Below, piece after piece: positions 33,372 through 41,748 of a DNA stretch of 64,000 bases. How positions within the stretch are numbered: position 1 is the stretch's first letter; each line of letters starts with the position of its first letter. The notes below the pieces were generated by a model. That model was not told the origin of the DNA and ran no database searches. It worked only from the letters and a program-made list of their open reading frames with translations. The position numbers and the translations under genes were made by a program. Origin of the DNA: ZC4RG20 sp963702105 (lineage in GTDB: Bacteria > Pseudomonadota > Gammaproteobacteria > Steroidobacterales > Rariloculaceae). The stretch is taken from positions 2,790,001 to 2,854,000 of the forward strand of contig OY969712.1 of assembly GCA_963702105.1 (NCBI GenBank), given 5' to 3'.

Positions 33372-34400
33372 GTGCGAGTCGGAGTCGTAGGCGCCACGGG
33401 CAGAGTCGGCACGGAGTTGCTCAGAATCCTGCAGGAGCGCGAGTTTCCCGTCACGGAGCTTCGCGCCTATGCATCGCCGCGGTCGCAGGGCCGCAAACTG
33501 GCCTTCGGCGACCGGGAGGTCGCGTGCCAGGTGCTGCGCGAGGGCTGCTTCGACGGGCTCGATCTCGTCATCGTCGACGTGGACGAGCCTATCTCGCTGG
33601 AGTGGTCGCCCAAGGCGGCGGCAGCGGGGGCCAAGGTCATCGACAAGTCGTCGGCCTTCCGCATGGACCCGGAGGTGCCGCTCGTCGTCGCCGAGGTCAA
33701 CCCGGAGGACATGCGCAAGATGCCCAAAGGCATCGCCGCATGCCCCAACTGCACGACGATGATCCCGATCACGGCCCTCGGCCCGCTGCACCGCGCGGCG
33801 CGCATCGACCGCATGGTCGTCGCGACCTATCAGTCCGTTTCGGGCGCCGGGCAGCCCGGCGTGCACGAGCTCGATCGGCAGTGGCAGGCCCTCGCCGGGC
33901 ACTCGGCCGAGCTCGCCCGCGCCGGCGCGCTCGAGAAGCCGCTCGTTCGCGGCGAGGTCTGGGCCAAGCCCATCGCCGGCAACGTGATTCCGCTCGCGGG
34001 TTCCGTGCGCGAAGCGGGCTATACCTCCGAGGAATGGAAGATGGTGCGGGAGTCGCGCAAGATCCTGCACGACGCCGACATCCGCTGCACCGTCACGTGC
34101 GTGCGCGTGCCCGTGTTCGTCGGTCACGCCGTCAGCGTCAACGTCCGGTTTCACCGCGCCATGAGCCGGGCAGAGGCCCTCGAGCTGCTGCGCGAAGCGC
34201 CGGGCGTGCGGCTCGTCGACGACGGCAATGGGTATCCGACGCCGCAGGAAGCGGCCGGCATAGACCCGGTGCTCGTCGGCCGCGTCCGCGAGGATCCTTC
34301 GGAGCCCGGCAGCCTCGATCTCTGGATCACCGGAGACAACCTTCGCAAAGGCGCGGCGCTGAACGGCGTACAGATGGCCGAGCTGCTGCTGCCCCGGTAG
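33372..34400 (+). CDS. asd: Aspartate-semialdehyde dehydrogenase
   Basis: A 342-residue cytoplasmic enzyme making aspartate semialdehyde from aspartyl phosphate for lysine, threonine, methionine and peptidoglycan. The N-terminal NADP fold has VGVVGATGRVGTELLRIL, with IDKSSAFRMD and the catalytic Cys in ACPNCTTMIP (about residue 131). Later come QSVSGAGQPGVHEL and the substrate-binding VRVPVFVGHAVSVNV with GDNLRKGAALN. The CTTM variant around the catalytic Cys is closer to the actinobacterial/Gram-positive form than to E. coli Asd. GTG start follows GGAG. Confidence 0.95.
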   Translation: MRVGVVGATGRVGTELLRILQEREFPVTELRAYASPRSQGRKLAFGDREVACQVLREGCFDGLDLVIVDVDEPISLEWSPKAAAAGAKVIDKSSAFRMDPEVPLVVAEVNPEDMRKMPKGIAACPNCTTMIPITALGPLHRAARIDRMVVATYQSVSGAGQPGVHELDRQWQALAGHSAELARAGALEKPLVRGEVWAKPIAGNVIPLAGSVREAGYTSEEWKMVRESRKILHDADIRCTVTCVRVPVFVGHAVSVNVRFHRAMSRAEALELLREAPGVRLVDDGNGYPTPQEAAGIDPVLVGRVREDPSEPGSLDLWITGDNLRKGAALNGVQMAELLLPR

Positions 34401-34412
34401 GCGGGCGCGGGG

Positions 34413-35195
34413 ATGAATCCGACCGGGCCCGCCGAGAGCTACCTCATGGACATGGACGGCGTGATCGTCCGTGAGAACGAGCTCGTGCCCGGCGCCGACC
34501 GCTTCATCGCGCGCCTGCGCGAGGCCGGCAAGAAATTTTTGATCCTGACGAACAACTCGCGGCACACGCCGCGCGACCTCGCGGCCAACCTCCGCCGCCT
34601 CGGGCTCGAGGTGACGGACGCCGACATATGGACTTCCGCGCTCGCGACCGCGCGGTTCTTGGGCGACCAGCGCCCCGAAGGCTCCGCCTTCGTCATCGGC
34701 GAGAGCGGGCTCACGACGGCCCTCTACGAGGCCGGCTATACACAAAGCGAGCACAGCCCGGACTACGTCGTCCTCGGCGAGACGCGCACGTACAGCTTCG
34801 AGCGCATCACGCACGGGATTCGGCTCATCAGCGCCGGCGCTCGTTTCATCGCCACGAATCCCGACGACACGAGCCCCTCGCCGGAGGGGCCGCTGCCCGC
34901 GACGGGGGCCGTCGCCGCCATGATCTCCCGCGCCTCCGGCGTCAGGCCCTATTACGTCGGCAAGCCGAATCCGCTCATGATGCGTTCGGCGCTGCGCAGC
35001 ATCGACGCGCATTCCGAGTCCACGGTCATGATCGGCGACCGCATGGAGACGGACATCGTTTCCGGCATCGAGGCGGGCATGCGCACCGTCCTCGTCCTCA
35101 CGGGCATCACGGATGCGTCCCTCGCAGAGACCTTCCCTTACCGCCCGACCCGCATCGCGGATTCGATTGCAGAGCTCATCGACGAGATCGCCTAG
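34413..35195 (+). CDS. HAD-IIA (NagD-type) phosphatase
   Basis: A 260-residue cytoplasmic phosphatase of the haloacid dehalogenase superfamily, type IIA cap. Motif I is LMDMDGVIV (nucleophile Asp, acid/base Asp), motif II ILTNNSRHTP, and the Lys of motif III lies in YVGKPNPLMM. Motif IV is MIGDRMETDIVSGIEAGM. Family members dephosphorylate nucleotides, sugar phosphates or phosphoglycolate; the substrate is not evident. It begins 12 bp after asd, so co-transcription is likely. Confidence 0.92.
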   Translation: MNPTGPAESYLMDMDGVIVRENELVPGADRFIARLREAGKKFLILTNNSRHTPRDLAANLRRLGLEVTDADIWTSALATARFLGDQRPEGSAFVIGESGLTTALYEAGYTQSEHSPDYVVLGETRTYSFERITHGIRLISAGARFIATNPDDTSPSPEGPLPATGAVAAMISRASGVRPYYVGKPNPLMMRSALRSIDAHSESTVMIGDRMETDIVSGIEAGMRTVLVLTGITDASLAETFPYRPTRIADSIAELIDEIA

Positions 35196-35207
35196 CGGAA
35201 TCGGGGA

Positions 35208-36500
35208 CTAACGTCGATCGCGCGGACGCTTTGTGCGCCGCGCCGTCTCCGGCACGAAGAAGCCGATCAGAACGGCCGAACCGATGCACAGGCACGCCGA
35301 GACGATGAACGGCAGCTCGAAGTAGTACCGGACCAGCCAGCCGGCCAGCATGGGCCCGACCGCGATGCCCATCGTGAACCCCATCGTCGCGATCGAAGTC
35401 TGGCGCCCTTCCCTTCCGCGATGCGCGAGATCGGCCGCGAGCGCGAAGGTCGGAGCGGCGAGGGCCGCGGCCGCGATGCCCTGCGCGACGCGCCAGCCGA
35501 TGAGCGCATAAAGGGACCCCGCCGTCGCGAGCAGTGCCGTAGCCGGCGCAAGCACGACGAGCCCCGTGATCACGAGCGGCTTGCGCCCGACCCGGTCCGA
35601 AAGCCGGCCCAACGGAATCTGCAGCAACAGGCGGCTGATCATCAGCGCCGTGAACGACAAGCCGAAGCCGACGGCCGTCTCGTGCGTGCGCGCGTTGATC
35701 TGTTTCTCGAGCGGTACGAGCTCGGAGAACGCGATCGCCATCGCCATCGTCGCGCTCGCGAGCGCGAGGATGCCGGGCTGAAACATGCCGCGCTCGAACA
35801 GCTGAAAGCGCCCTTCCGTCCGCCGACGCGGAGGCTCGTGGACCCAGAGCGCGACGGCGACGAGCCCGAGGATCACGCACCCGGCCCCCGTCGAGAACGT
35901 CACGGTGAAGCCGTAATGATCGACGAGAAAGCCCCCGAGCAGCGGGCCGACCGAAAAGCCGACCATGCGCAACGTCGTGAAGATCCCCATCGAGCCGCCG
36001 CGCGTCTCGCGCCGCGTGCCGAGCGTCATGAGCGCCATCGAAGCGGGCACGGTCAGGCCCACGCCGAGGCCCTGCCCGACGCGCAGCCACAATAAGTCCA
36101 GGTACCGGCTCGCCCAAACGAAGCCGATCGTCGCGGCGCCGTCGATGCCGAGGCCGATCAGGATCAGAAGCTTGCGGCGCTGCAGCCAGTCGCCGAGCGC
36201 GCCGCCGAAGGGCTGGAGCAGCGAGGTCAGGAATCCGTAGACCGCGATCAGCAGACCGACGAGCAGCGGCTCGTGCAGCGAGAGCAGCGGATGCGGGAGC
36301 GAGGAAACGTACAGCGGAATGACGACGAACAGCAGGCTGTTGCCGAGCGAGTCGCCGAGGCGCGCGAGCGAAAGCGCCCAGACCATGCGATTCGCGCCGA
36401 GACGCTCGAAGAAGGACCCGCGCGGCATCGAACGGCTGCCTTCGCGCGCCGTCTCGCCTTCGCCCTCGCCTTCGCTCTCGGTACACCTTTCGCCGCCCAT
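35208..36500 (-). CDS. MFS transporter (multidrug-exporter type)
   Basis: A 430-residue, 12-helix major facilitator permease. The loop motif GALGDWLQRRKLLILIGLG after TM2 and its counterpart LGRLSDRVGRKPLVITGLV in the second half are clear, as is an antiporter-like motif C region (FTTLRMVGFSVGPLLGGFLV). The first 24 residues are a Gly/Glu low-complexity stretch that may not be translated; ATG at 36428 (MPRGSFFERL) is an alternative start. Substrate is unknown. It is convergent with the HAD gene. Confidence 0.9.
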   Translation of the reverse strand: MGGERCTESEGEGEGETAREGSRSMPRGSFFERLGANRMVWALSLARLGDSLGNSLLFVVIPLYVSSLPHPLLSLHEPLLVGLLIAVYGFLTSLLQPFGGALGDWLQRRKLLILIGLGIDGAATIGFVWASRYLDLLWLRVGQGLGVGLTVPASMALMTLGTRRETRGGSMGIFTTLRMVGFSVGPLLGGFLVDHYGFTVTFSTGAGCVILGLVAVALWVHEPPRRRTEGRFQLFERGMFQPGILALASATMAMAIAFSELVPLEKQINARTHETAVGFGLSFTALMISRLLLQIPLGRLSDRVGRKPLVITGLVVLAPATALLATAGSLYALIGWRVAQGIAAAALAAPTFALAADLAHRGREGRQTSIATMGFTMGIAVGPMLAGWLVRYYFELPFIVSACLCIGSAVLIGFFVPETARRTKRPRDRR

Positions 36501-36604
36501 GCAAGCGACCGCGCCTGCAAGCTTCGTGCCTCGAGCCGGGCTTGCCGCCTACCGGGGCCTCCGGGCCCTCCGGCCGAAACGCCGATCGCGCCTCGCGGCG
36601 AGCG

Positions 36605-37426
36605 TCAATCGCTCCGCGCCGCCCGCCACCATCGCCGCAGCACGCGGTTCCACCACATGATCGCTCCGGTCACGAACATCGCTGCGGGCGCCAGGCCGAA
36701 AAAGGCCCAGACGCCCTTCGTGAGCTGATCGCAGACCCCGGGGCCGGCGCAAGGGATCCCGATGCCGTTGATGCGGCCGAAATGAAGGTAAGCGAGCCAA
36801 TAGAGCGCGTCGTCCACGAAACGGCGGCCGGCATTCTCGGCCGTGAGCGGCTGGACCCGGTTGGCCGCGTCCTGGAACATCTCCGGGAAACAGAGATAGA
36901 GCCCGCTGAGGCCGAAAACGAGCACGAAGCCGAAGCTCCAGAAGCCGATCACGCTGTGCAGGTCCCACGTGAACCGCTTCCAGCCGACGCCGCGATGCAG
37001 CGTCAGGCTGCGGCGCCAGCGTGCGATGCCAGGCCACCAGATGACGGCGCCGGTCAGGGCGGCGAGCAGCACGGTGAGCGCGCCGAAGCCGTTCACCTTG
37101 CGGCCCGTCTCGCCGCCGAGGAGGTTGTCGTGCAGGTCAATGAGCTTCGAAACGACGCGGGGACCGAGCGGCGGAGCCGCCTTCGCGCTCGGACTCGTCC
37201 CCTGCCCGCTCGTCTGGACGGGATCCGGCGTCACCGCGACGTAGAGCTCGTTGCGGTAAACGAGCACGCTTCCCGTGACGCTGATGAACAAGACGTAGAG
37301 CCCGAGCGCAATGCCGCTCCACAAGTGCACCTGAAACACGGCCCTGCGCAGCCAGACCTTCTGGGGCTGGCGCAGCCAGCCGCTCGCGAAGGACGTCCCC
37401 TGCACCCGACTCACGCCGCGTATCAC
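36605..37426 (-). CDS. PepSY-associated membrane protein
   Basis: A 273-residue membrane protein with four helices. It has FQVHLWSGIALGLYVLFISV, then a periplasmic region containing VVSKLIDLHDNLLGGETGRK, VLLAALTGAVIWWPGI, WDLHSVIGFWSFGFVLVFGL and a final FGLAPAAMFVTGAIMWW. The HLW, LHDNL and WDLH histidines are those expected in PepSY_TM proteins, often linked to siderophore reduction or haem/iron handling. GTG start at 37426 overlaps the methyltransferase stop by 4 bp, so it is translationally coupled. Its exact role is unknown. Confidence 0.85.
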   Translation of the reverse strand: MIRGVSRVQGTSFASGWLRQPQKVWLRRAVFQVHLWSGIALGLYVLFISVTGSVLVYRNELYVAVTPDPVQTSGQGTSPSAKAAPPLGPRVVSKLIDLHDNLLGGETGRKVNGFGALTVLLAALTGAVIWWPGIARWRRSLTLHRGVGWKRFTWDLHSVIGFWSFGFVLVFGLSGLYLCFPEMFQDAANRVQPLTAENAGRRFVDDALYWLAYLHFGRINGIGIPCAGPGVCDQLTKGVWAFFGLAPAAMFVTGAIMWWNRVLRRWWRAARSD

Positions 37427-38031
37427 CCCGCGACTTTGTTCAGCCTATATACGAAGGCGGGCGGCACATTGATGGGCGAGATGCCGATGAGCTCCGCACC
37501 GAGATCCAGAGACTCCAGCAACCGGCGGCCGATGGGCGGACGGCCGACGTAGGTGAATTGATGGAAGCTGCCGCGGGGCTTCAGCAGGGCGAAGCTCCCG
37601 GACAGGATCTGCAGCTTGGTGTCTCGGTCGAACCACAGCAGCGGCAGGCCGCTGACCACGAAATCGACGCTGCCGGCCAAGCCCGGCAGACTTTCCGCCA
37701 CCGATCGCGCGTCGATGCGCAAGTGGTTCGCGGAAGGGAAGCGGTGCTGCAGCAACTCGGCGAAATCCGGCTGCCGCTCCACGAGGTAAAGGTCTTCGGG
37801 ATAGACGCCGCGGGCGAGGATCGCCTCCGTCAGCGTGCCCGTGCCGGCACCGAGCTCGACGACGCGCGTGCCCGGGCCGAGGCCTCGAGTCATGAGCCTC
37901 GCGAGCAACCTGCCGCTCGGCAGGACCGAAGCGACGTGAAAGGGGTCTTGCAGCCAACCTCTAAAAAACAAAGCTCGATGCGTCGACCGACCGTCAGAGG
38001 CCGCTCGCTGCTTCGGTTCGACCACCGCCAT
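37423..38031 (-). CDS. PmtA-like SAM-dependent phospholipid N-methyltransferase
   Basis: A 202-residue soluble methyltransferase. It begins FFRGWLQDPFHVASVLPSGR, followed by SAM-binding motif I VVELGAGTGTLTEAIL, acidic motif II LYLVERQPDFAELL, VDFVVSGLPLLWF and FHQFTYVGRPPIGRRLL. The VLPSG/SGLP pattern is that of Agrobacterium-type PmtA, which converts phosphatidylethanolamine to phosphatidylcholine. Its divergent neighbour is psd, which makes phosphatidylethanolamine, so a lipid role is well supported by context. rRNA methylation (KsgA-like fold) is the main alternative. Confidence 0.75.
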   Translation of the reverse strand: MAVVEPKQRAASDGRSTHRALFFRGWLQDPFHVASVLPSGRLLARLMTRGLGPGTRVVELGAGTGTLTEAILARGVYPEDLYLVERQPDFAELLQHRFPSANHLRIDARSVAESLPGLAGSVDFVVSGLPLLWFDRDTKLQILSGSFALLKPRGSFHQFTYVGRPPIGRRLLESLDLGAELIGISPINVPPAFVYRLNKVAG

Positions 38032-38194
38032 ATCGCGCTCCCACCGGTAGGCGCGCAGAGCATAACTTAAGCCGCCGCACTAATGCCAACCCGCCGCCGG
38101 TCCCTGCCATTCGCGCGAAGAAAGTGATTCAATGCGCCCCGCGTAGCGGCCTCTGCGCGGCGATGCTTTCTTAAAGCGTCTTTCGGGACTCATC

Positions 38195-39085
38195 GTGATG
38201 ATTCGCAACCGATACATCGAACGCCTTTCGCAGCACGAGCGGCTCAACTTTCTGCTCACGAATCGCATCCCGAGGCGCTGGGCGACGCTGTTCATGGCGC
38301 GCTTCAGCCGCATCGAGCAGCCGGCGGTGAGGAGCTTCTCGTTCTGGCTTTGGCGGCTGTTCGGCGCGGAATTCGAGCTGCACGAAGCCGAGCGCGCACG
38401 CTTCGCGAGCCTCCACGATTACTTTACGCGGGCGCTCAAGCCCGGCGCGCGGCCGATCGCGCGCGATTCGGCGATCGCCGTGAGCCCCTGCGACGGCGTG
38501 CTCGGCGCCCACGGCCCTATCCGCGGCGCCGAGGTGTTTCAGGCCAAGGGGTTTCCCTATACATTGCCCGACCTGCTCGGCGACGCCGATCTCGTCGAGA
38601 AGTATCGAGACGGTGTGTTCGCGACTCTGAGGCTGCAGAGCCACATGTACCACCGCTTCCATGCGCCCTGCGATTGCCGCGTGCACAACGTGACATACAT
38701 CTCCGGGGACACGTGGAATGTCAATCCGATCGCGTTGCGCCGCATCGAGCGCCTGTTCTGCAAGAACGAGCGAGCCGTCATCGACCTCGATCTCGGGGCG
38801 GCCGAGGCCGGCATCGCGCTCGTGCCCGTCGCCGCGATTCTCGTCGCGAGCATACGCCTCAATTTTCTCGGCGAGCCGCTGAGCCTGCGCTACCGCGGCC
38901 CGAACAAGATTGCCTGCGACCGTGCGTTCGCGAAGGGGGAGGAAATGGGCCGCTTCGAGCACGGCTCGACGGTCATCGTGCTGGCCACGCCCGCCTTCCG
39001 TCTCGCGGCCGGGCTGACTGAAGGGGCGCGCATCCGCATGGGCGAGCCGCTGCTCGAGCGCGCTTCGGCGAGCGGCGCGCGTTGA
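38195..39085 (+). CDS. psd: Phosphatidylserine decarboxylase proenzyme
   Basis: A 296-residue membrane-associated enzyme making phosphatidylethanolamine from phosphatidylserine. Motifs seen are LHDYFTRALKPGARPI, AVSPCDGVLGAHG, the His-bearing LQSHMYHRFHAPCD and the self-cleavage site FEHGSTVIVLA near the C-terminus, where Gly-Ser is cut to form the pyruvoyl group (HGST here, LGST in E. coli). Start is GTG 38195 or ATG 38198. It diverges from the PmtA-like gene across about 160 bp. No pssA is in the window. Confidence 0.95.
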   Translation: MMIRNRYIERLSQHERLNFLLTNRIPRRWATLFMARFSRIEQPAVRSFSFWLWRLFGAEFELHEAERARFASLHDYFTRALKPGARPIARDSAIAVSPCDGVLGAHGPIRGAEVFQAKGFPYTLPDLLGDADLVEKYRDGVFATLRLQSHMYHRFHAPCDCRVHNVTYISGDTWNVNPIALRRIERLFCKNERAVIDLDLGAAEAGIALVPVAAILVASIRLNFLGEPLSLRYRGPNKIACDRAFAKGEEMGRFEHGSTVIVLATPAFRLAAGLTEGARIRMGEPLLERASASGAR

Positions 39086-39193
39086 CGGCATGCGGCTCGC
39101 GAGCCTCGTTACGCACCTGCAACGAATCCGTCACAAAGCCCTCATACGATGGCGGCCGGTGCCATCCGGTACCACGACGCGTAGAGGTGCTGC

Positions 39194-39901
39194 ATGCGCA
39201 ATTGGACGGTCGCCAAATTCGGTCCAGCCCTTAAAAGTTTTCGGCTCGAGCTCGCGCAACAGCGATGGGACGATCATCGCTACTATCACCACAGCCGCAT
39301 CAATCAGTCGCTGCACTTGTTGAGCGCGCTGAGCTTCCTGACGGCCTACGTCGTGCTGGCCTTCGACCCCGGCCTCGCAGCCCTCATCGGCTGGATCCTC
39401 GCCATGTGCGCGCGCCAAGCCGGTCACTTCTTCTTCGAGCCCAAGGGCTACGACGAGGTCAACCGGGCGACGCACGAGCACAAGGAAGACATCAAGATCG
39501 GCTACAACCTGAGACGCAAGGTCGTCCTGCTCGCGCTCTGGGGCGTCTCGCCGGTGGTGCTCGCGGTCGAACCCGGCCTCATCGGTCTGCTCGAGCCGCG
39601 CTCGGGCGCCGCGGGCTATCTGCACAATCTCTCGATCGTCTGGCTCGGCCTCGGCTTCTGCGCCTTGTGCTTCCGGACAGTGCAGCTGTTCTTCGTCCGC
39701 AATGTGCGCTGCGGTCTCGTCTGGTTCACGAAGATCCTGACCGACCCGCTCAACGACGTGAAGCTCTATCATCGCTCGCCGCTGTATCTATTGCGCGGCG
39801 AGCTCATCGACCCGATGACTCAGGTCTTCGAGGAGAGACCGGCGCTTGCCGCATCCGGCGCCGCCGCCGGCCGCGCGCCCGTGGTCGATCCGGCCGGCTG
39901 A
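39194..39901 (+). CDS. DUF962/Mpo1-like membrane protein
   Basis: A 235-residue membrane protein with four to five helices. Its N-terminal His-rich motifs match the Mpo1/DUF962 pattern: YYHHSRINQSLHLLSALSF (HxxxxNxxxH) and ARQAGHFFFEPKG (QxxGHxxFE), then THEHKEDI. In yeast Mpo1 these His bind iron for oxidation of 2-hydroxy fatty acids from sphingoid-base breakdown. The match is to motifs, and the protein is longer than typical members, so this is a careful call. The 3' end overlaps the convergent PLP-enzyme gene by 82 bp. Confidence 0.6.
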   Translation: MRNWTVAKFGPALKSFRLELAQQRWDDHRYYHHSRINQSLHLLSALSFLTAYVVLAFDPGLAALIGWILAMCARQAGHFFFEPKGYDEVNRATHEHKEDIKIGYNLRRKVVLLALWGVSPVVLAVEPGLIGLLEPRSGAAGYLHNLSIVWLGLGFCALCFRTVQLFFVRNVRCGLVWFTKILTDPLNDVKLYHRSPLYLLRGELIDPMTQVFEERPALAASGAAAGRAPVVDPAG

Positions 39902-41589
39902 TCCAGGCCCGCGGGACCGGCCGCCCGGCCGAAGCGGGCCAGGCGAGCGGCCAGCAACTCGCGCAGGATTCGGCGCCGGATGCTCCGGTCGCTCAGCCCC
40001 TCGTGCGCCCACCACCACGCGTCCGCGTCCATGGCGCGAGCCGCTTCGACGAAGCGCGCGGCGATGCACTCGAAATCGTAGTCGGACACCGCGTGGCTCA
40101 GGATCATGCGGCCGGAGCCGACCCAGCTCAGCGCAAGCCCGGCCGAGCGCAGGTAGAACTGGAACATCCAGTTATAGCGGCTCGGGCGTTTATAGACGAC
40201 CGTCCAGATGGAGACCAGGTTGACCACGGCCACGGGCGCGCCGGCCGCTTCGAGCCTGCGGTTGAGCCGCGCAACCCGCTCGTTCCACAGCGCTTCGGCC
40301 GCGGCGTAGTGCGCGCGGATCTCGGAGCCGTCGATGCGGCGCAGAAACTCGTTCATGGCCGCCATGACGTAGGGATGCGAGTTGAACGTGCCGCGCGCGA
40401 AGCAGACGCGGCTCGGGTGCGCCGCGTCGAAACGCTTCATCCAGCGGCGCTTGCCGCACACGACGCCCACTGGAAATCCGCCGCCGAGGGTCTTGCCGTA
40501 GGTCACGAGATCGGCCGCGACGCCGAAGTACTCCTGCGCGCCGCCGTAGGCGAGCCGGAAGCCGACGAAGACTTCGTCGAAGATCAGCGCAATGCCGCGC
40601 CGCGTGCAGACGCTCCTGAGCTCGACGAGCCACTCGGAATAGGCCCGGCGGTCGAAGTGCGCGCGGCGGCCGCTGTCCACCAACGTCGCGTCGCCTGGCG
40701 CGCTCGCGTTCGGGTGCAGCGCCTGCAGCGGGTTCACCAGCACGCAGGCGATGTCATTACGCGTCTCGAGCACGCGTAGCGCCGTGCGGCTCATGTCCGC
40801 GAGCACGTAGACGTCGTCTACCCTGCGGTCATTGCCGAGTCCGGGCTGAACGCCATCCCACCAGCCGTGATACGCACCGCAGAACAGCACGAGGCGGCGC
40901 TTGCGCGTATGGAAACGCGCGAGGCGAACGGCCTGCATGACGGCTTCGGTGCCCGACATATGAAAAGAGACCTCGTCGAGGCCCGAGACCGCCTGCAGGC
41001 GCTTTACGTTATCGAGCACGATAGGGTGATAGGCGCCGAGCACGGGACCGAGCGGGCGCGCGCGTTCGACTGCGGCATCGATGCACGCTTTGTAGAAGTC
41101 GTAGCCGAAGACGTTGACGCCGTAGGAACCGGAGACGTCGTAAGACCACTGACCATCGAGGTCGCGCACGCGCGCTCCGGCCGAGGCCTCGAGTACGTTC
41201 CCGAGCGCCAGACGCCGGCGAACGTAGTCGCGGTATTGAAACGGCACGCGGTACGCATTCGTGAACTCTGCGTCGGAGAGCCCCTCCTCGAGCGCGCGGC
41301 CGAAGGCGACGCTATTGGGCGAGCGCTCGGCGAATAGCTTTGCGAGGCGCTCGAAGCCGCGCCGCCGGCTCGCTGCGACTTCCTCGGGCGCGCCGTCGCT
41401 ACCGAAAAACGCGTCTTCCGAAAAACCATAGTAAGGAAGCCAGCGCGCCACGCGCCGCGCAATGCGGCCGTGGCCGCGCAGGGAAGGATGCTTCGCCGCC
41501 GAAAGCCGCAGGCGCCCGATGAGCTTGCCGAGCAGCAGCGCGGCTGCAAGCGCGGCCGCCGCGGGGAAGTACAAGGAAGTGAGCTGCAT
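39820..41589 (-). CDS. Membrane-anchored class III PLP-dependent aminotransferase family enzyme
   Basis: A 589-residue protein: an N-terminal membrane helix (LYFPAAAALAAALLLGKLIG), a 90-residue linker, then a class III (glutamate-1-semialdehyde aminomutase-like) PLP domain. It has VSFHMSGTEAVMQAVRLARF, LFCGAYHGWWDG, IALIFDEVFVGFR and the PLP-lysine motif VTYGKTLGGGFPVGVVCG. A membrane-bound member of this family is unusual. The reaction is unknown; the setting beside psd, the Mpo1-like gene and a glycosyltransferase suggests a lipid amine or amino-sugar step. The last 50 residues are Ala/Gly-rich and lie opposite the end of the Mpo1-like gene. Confidence 0.85.
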   Translation of the reverse strand: MQLTSLYFPAAAALAAALLLGKLIGRLRLSAAKHPSLRGHGRIARRVARWLPYYGFSEDAFFGSDGAPEEVAASRRRGFERLAKLFAERSPNSVAFGRALEEGLSDAEFTNAYRVPFQYRDYVRRRLALGNVLEASAGARVRDLDGQWSYDVSGSYGVNVFGYDFYKACIDAAVERARPLGPVLGAYHPIVLDNVKRLQAVSGLDEVSFHMSGTEAVMQAVRLARFHTRKRRLVLFCGAYHGWWDGVQPGLGNDRRVDDVYVLADMSRTALRVLETRNDIACVLVNPLQALHPNASAPGDATLVDSGRRAHFDRRAYSEWLVELRSVCTRRGIALIFDEVFVGFRLAYGGAQEYFGVAADLVTYGKTLGGGFPVGVVCGKRRWMKRFDAAHPSRVCFARGTFNSHPYVMAAMNEFLRRIDGSEIRAHYAAAEALWNERVARLNRRLEAAGAPVAVVNLVSIWTVVYKRPSRYNWMFQFYLRSAGLALSWVGSGRMILSHAVSDYDFECIAARFVEAARAMDADAWWWAHEGLSDRSIRRRILRELLAARLARFGRAAGPAGLDQPAGSTTGARPAAAPDAASAGLSSKT

Positions 41590-41643
41590 GCGCGCGGATC
41601 CTCGTGGTGCCGACGGGCGCCGAGCGTACGGTCCGACGATGAC

Positions 41644-41700
41644 GGTTTCGTGAAGAAGTGAAAAAGGGGTCAGAGCCCTTTCTCACTTCTTCACGAAACC
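41644..41700. repeat. REP-like palindrome: perfect 18 bp inverted repeat around the AAGGGGTCAGAGCCC core
   Basis: GGTTTCGTGAAGAAGTGA at 41644-41661 is repeated inverted and exactly at 41683-41700. Between them lies AAAAGGGGTCAGAGCCCTTTC, the core shared with the elements at 61535-61644 and inside ribF (57532-57552). It sits between the divergent PLP-enzyme and glycosyltransferase genes. A strong RNA hairpin is expected on either strand; a terminator function is unlikely at a divergent promoter region. Confidence 0.9.
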
Positions 41701-41748
41701 GCAATGCCCTCCGCGTAGTCTCGCGGCGTGAACCGACTCGGAGCCGTG

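Noticed and set aside
41644..41700. Rho-independent terminator
   Set aside because: The stem is strong but lies between two divergent starts and lacks a T run; the shared core points to a repeat element.
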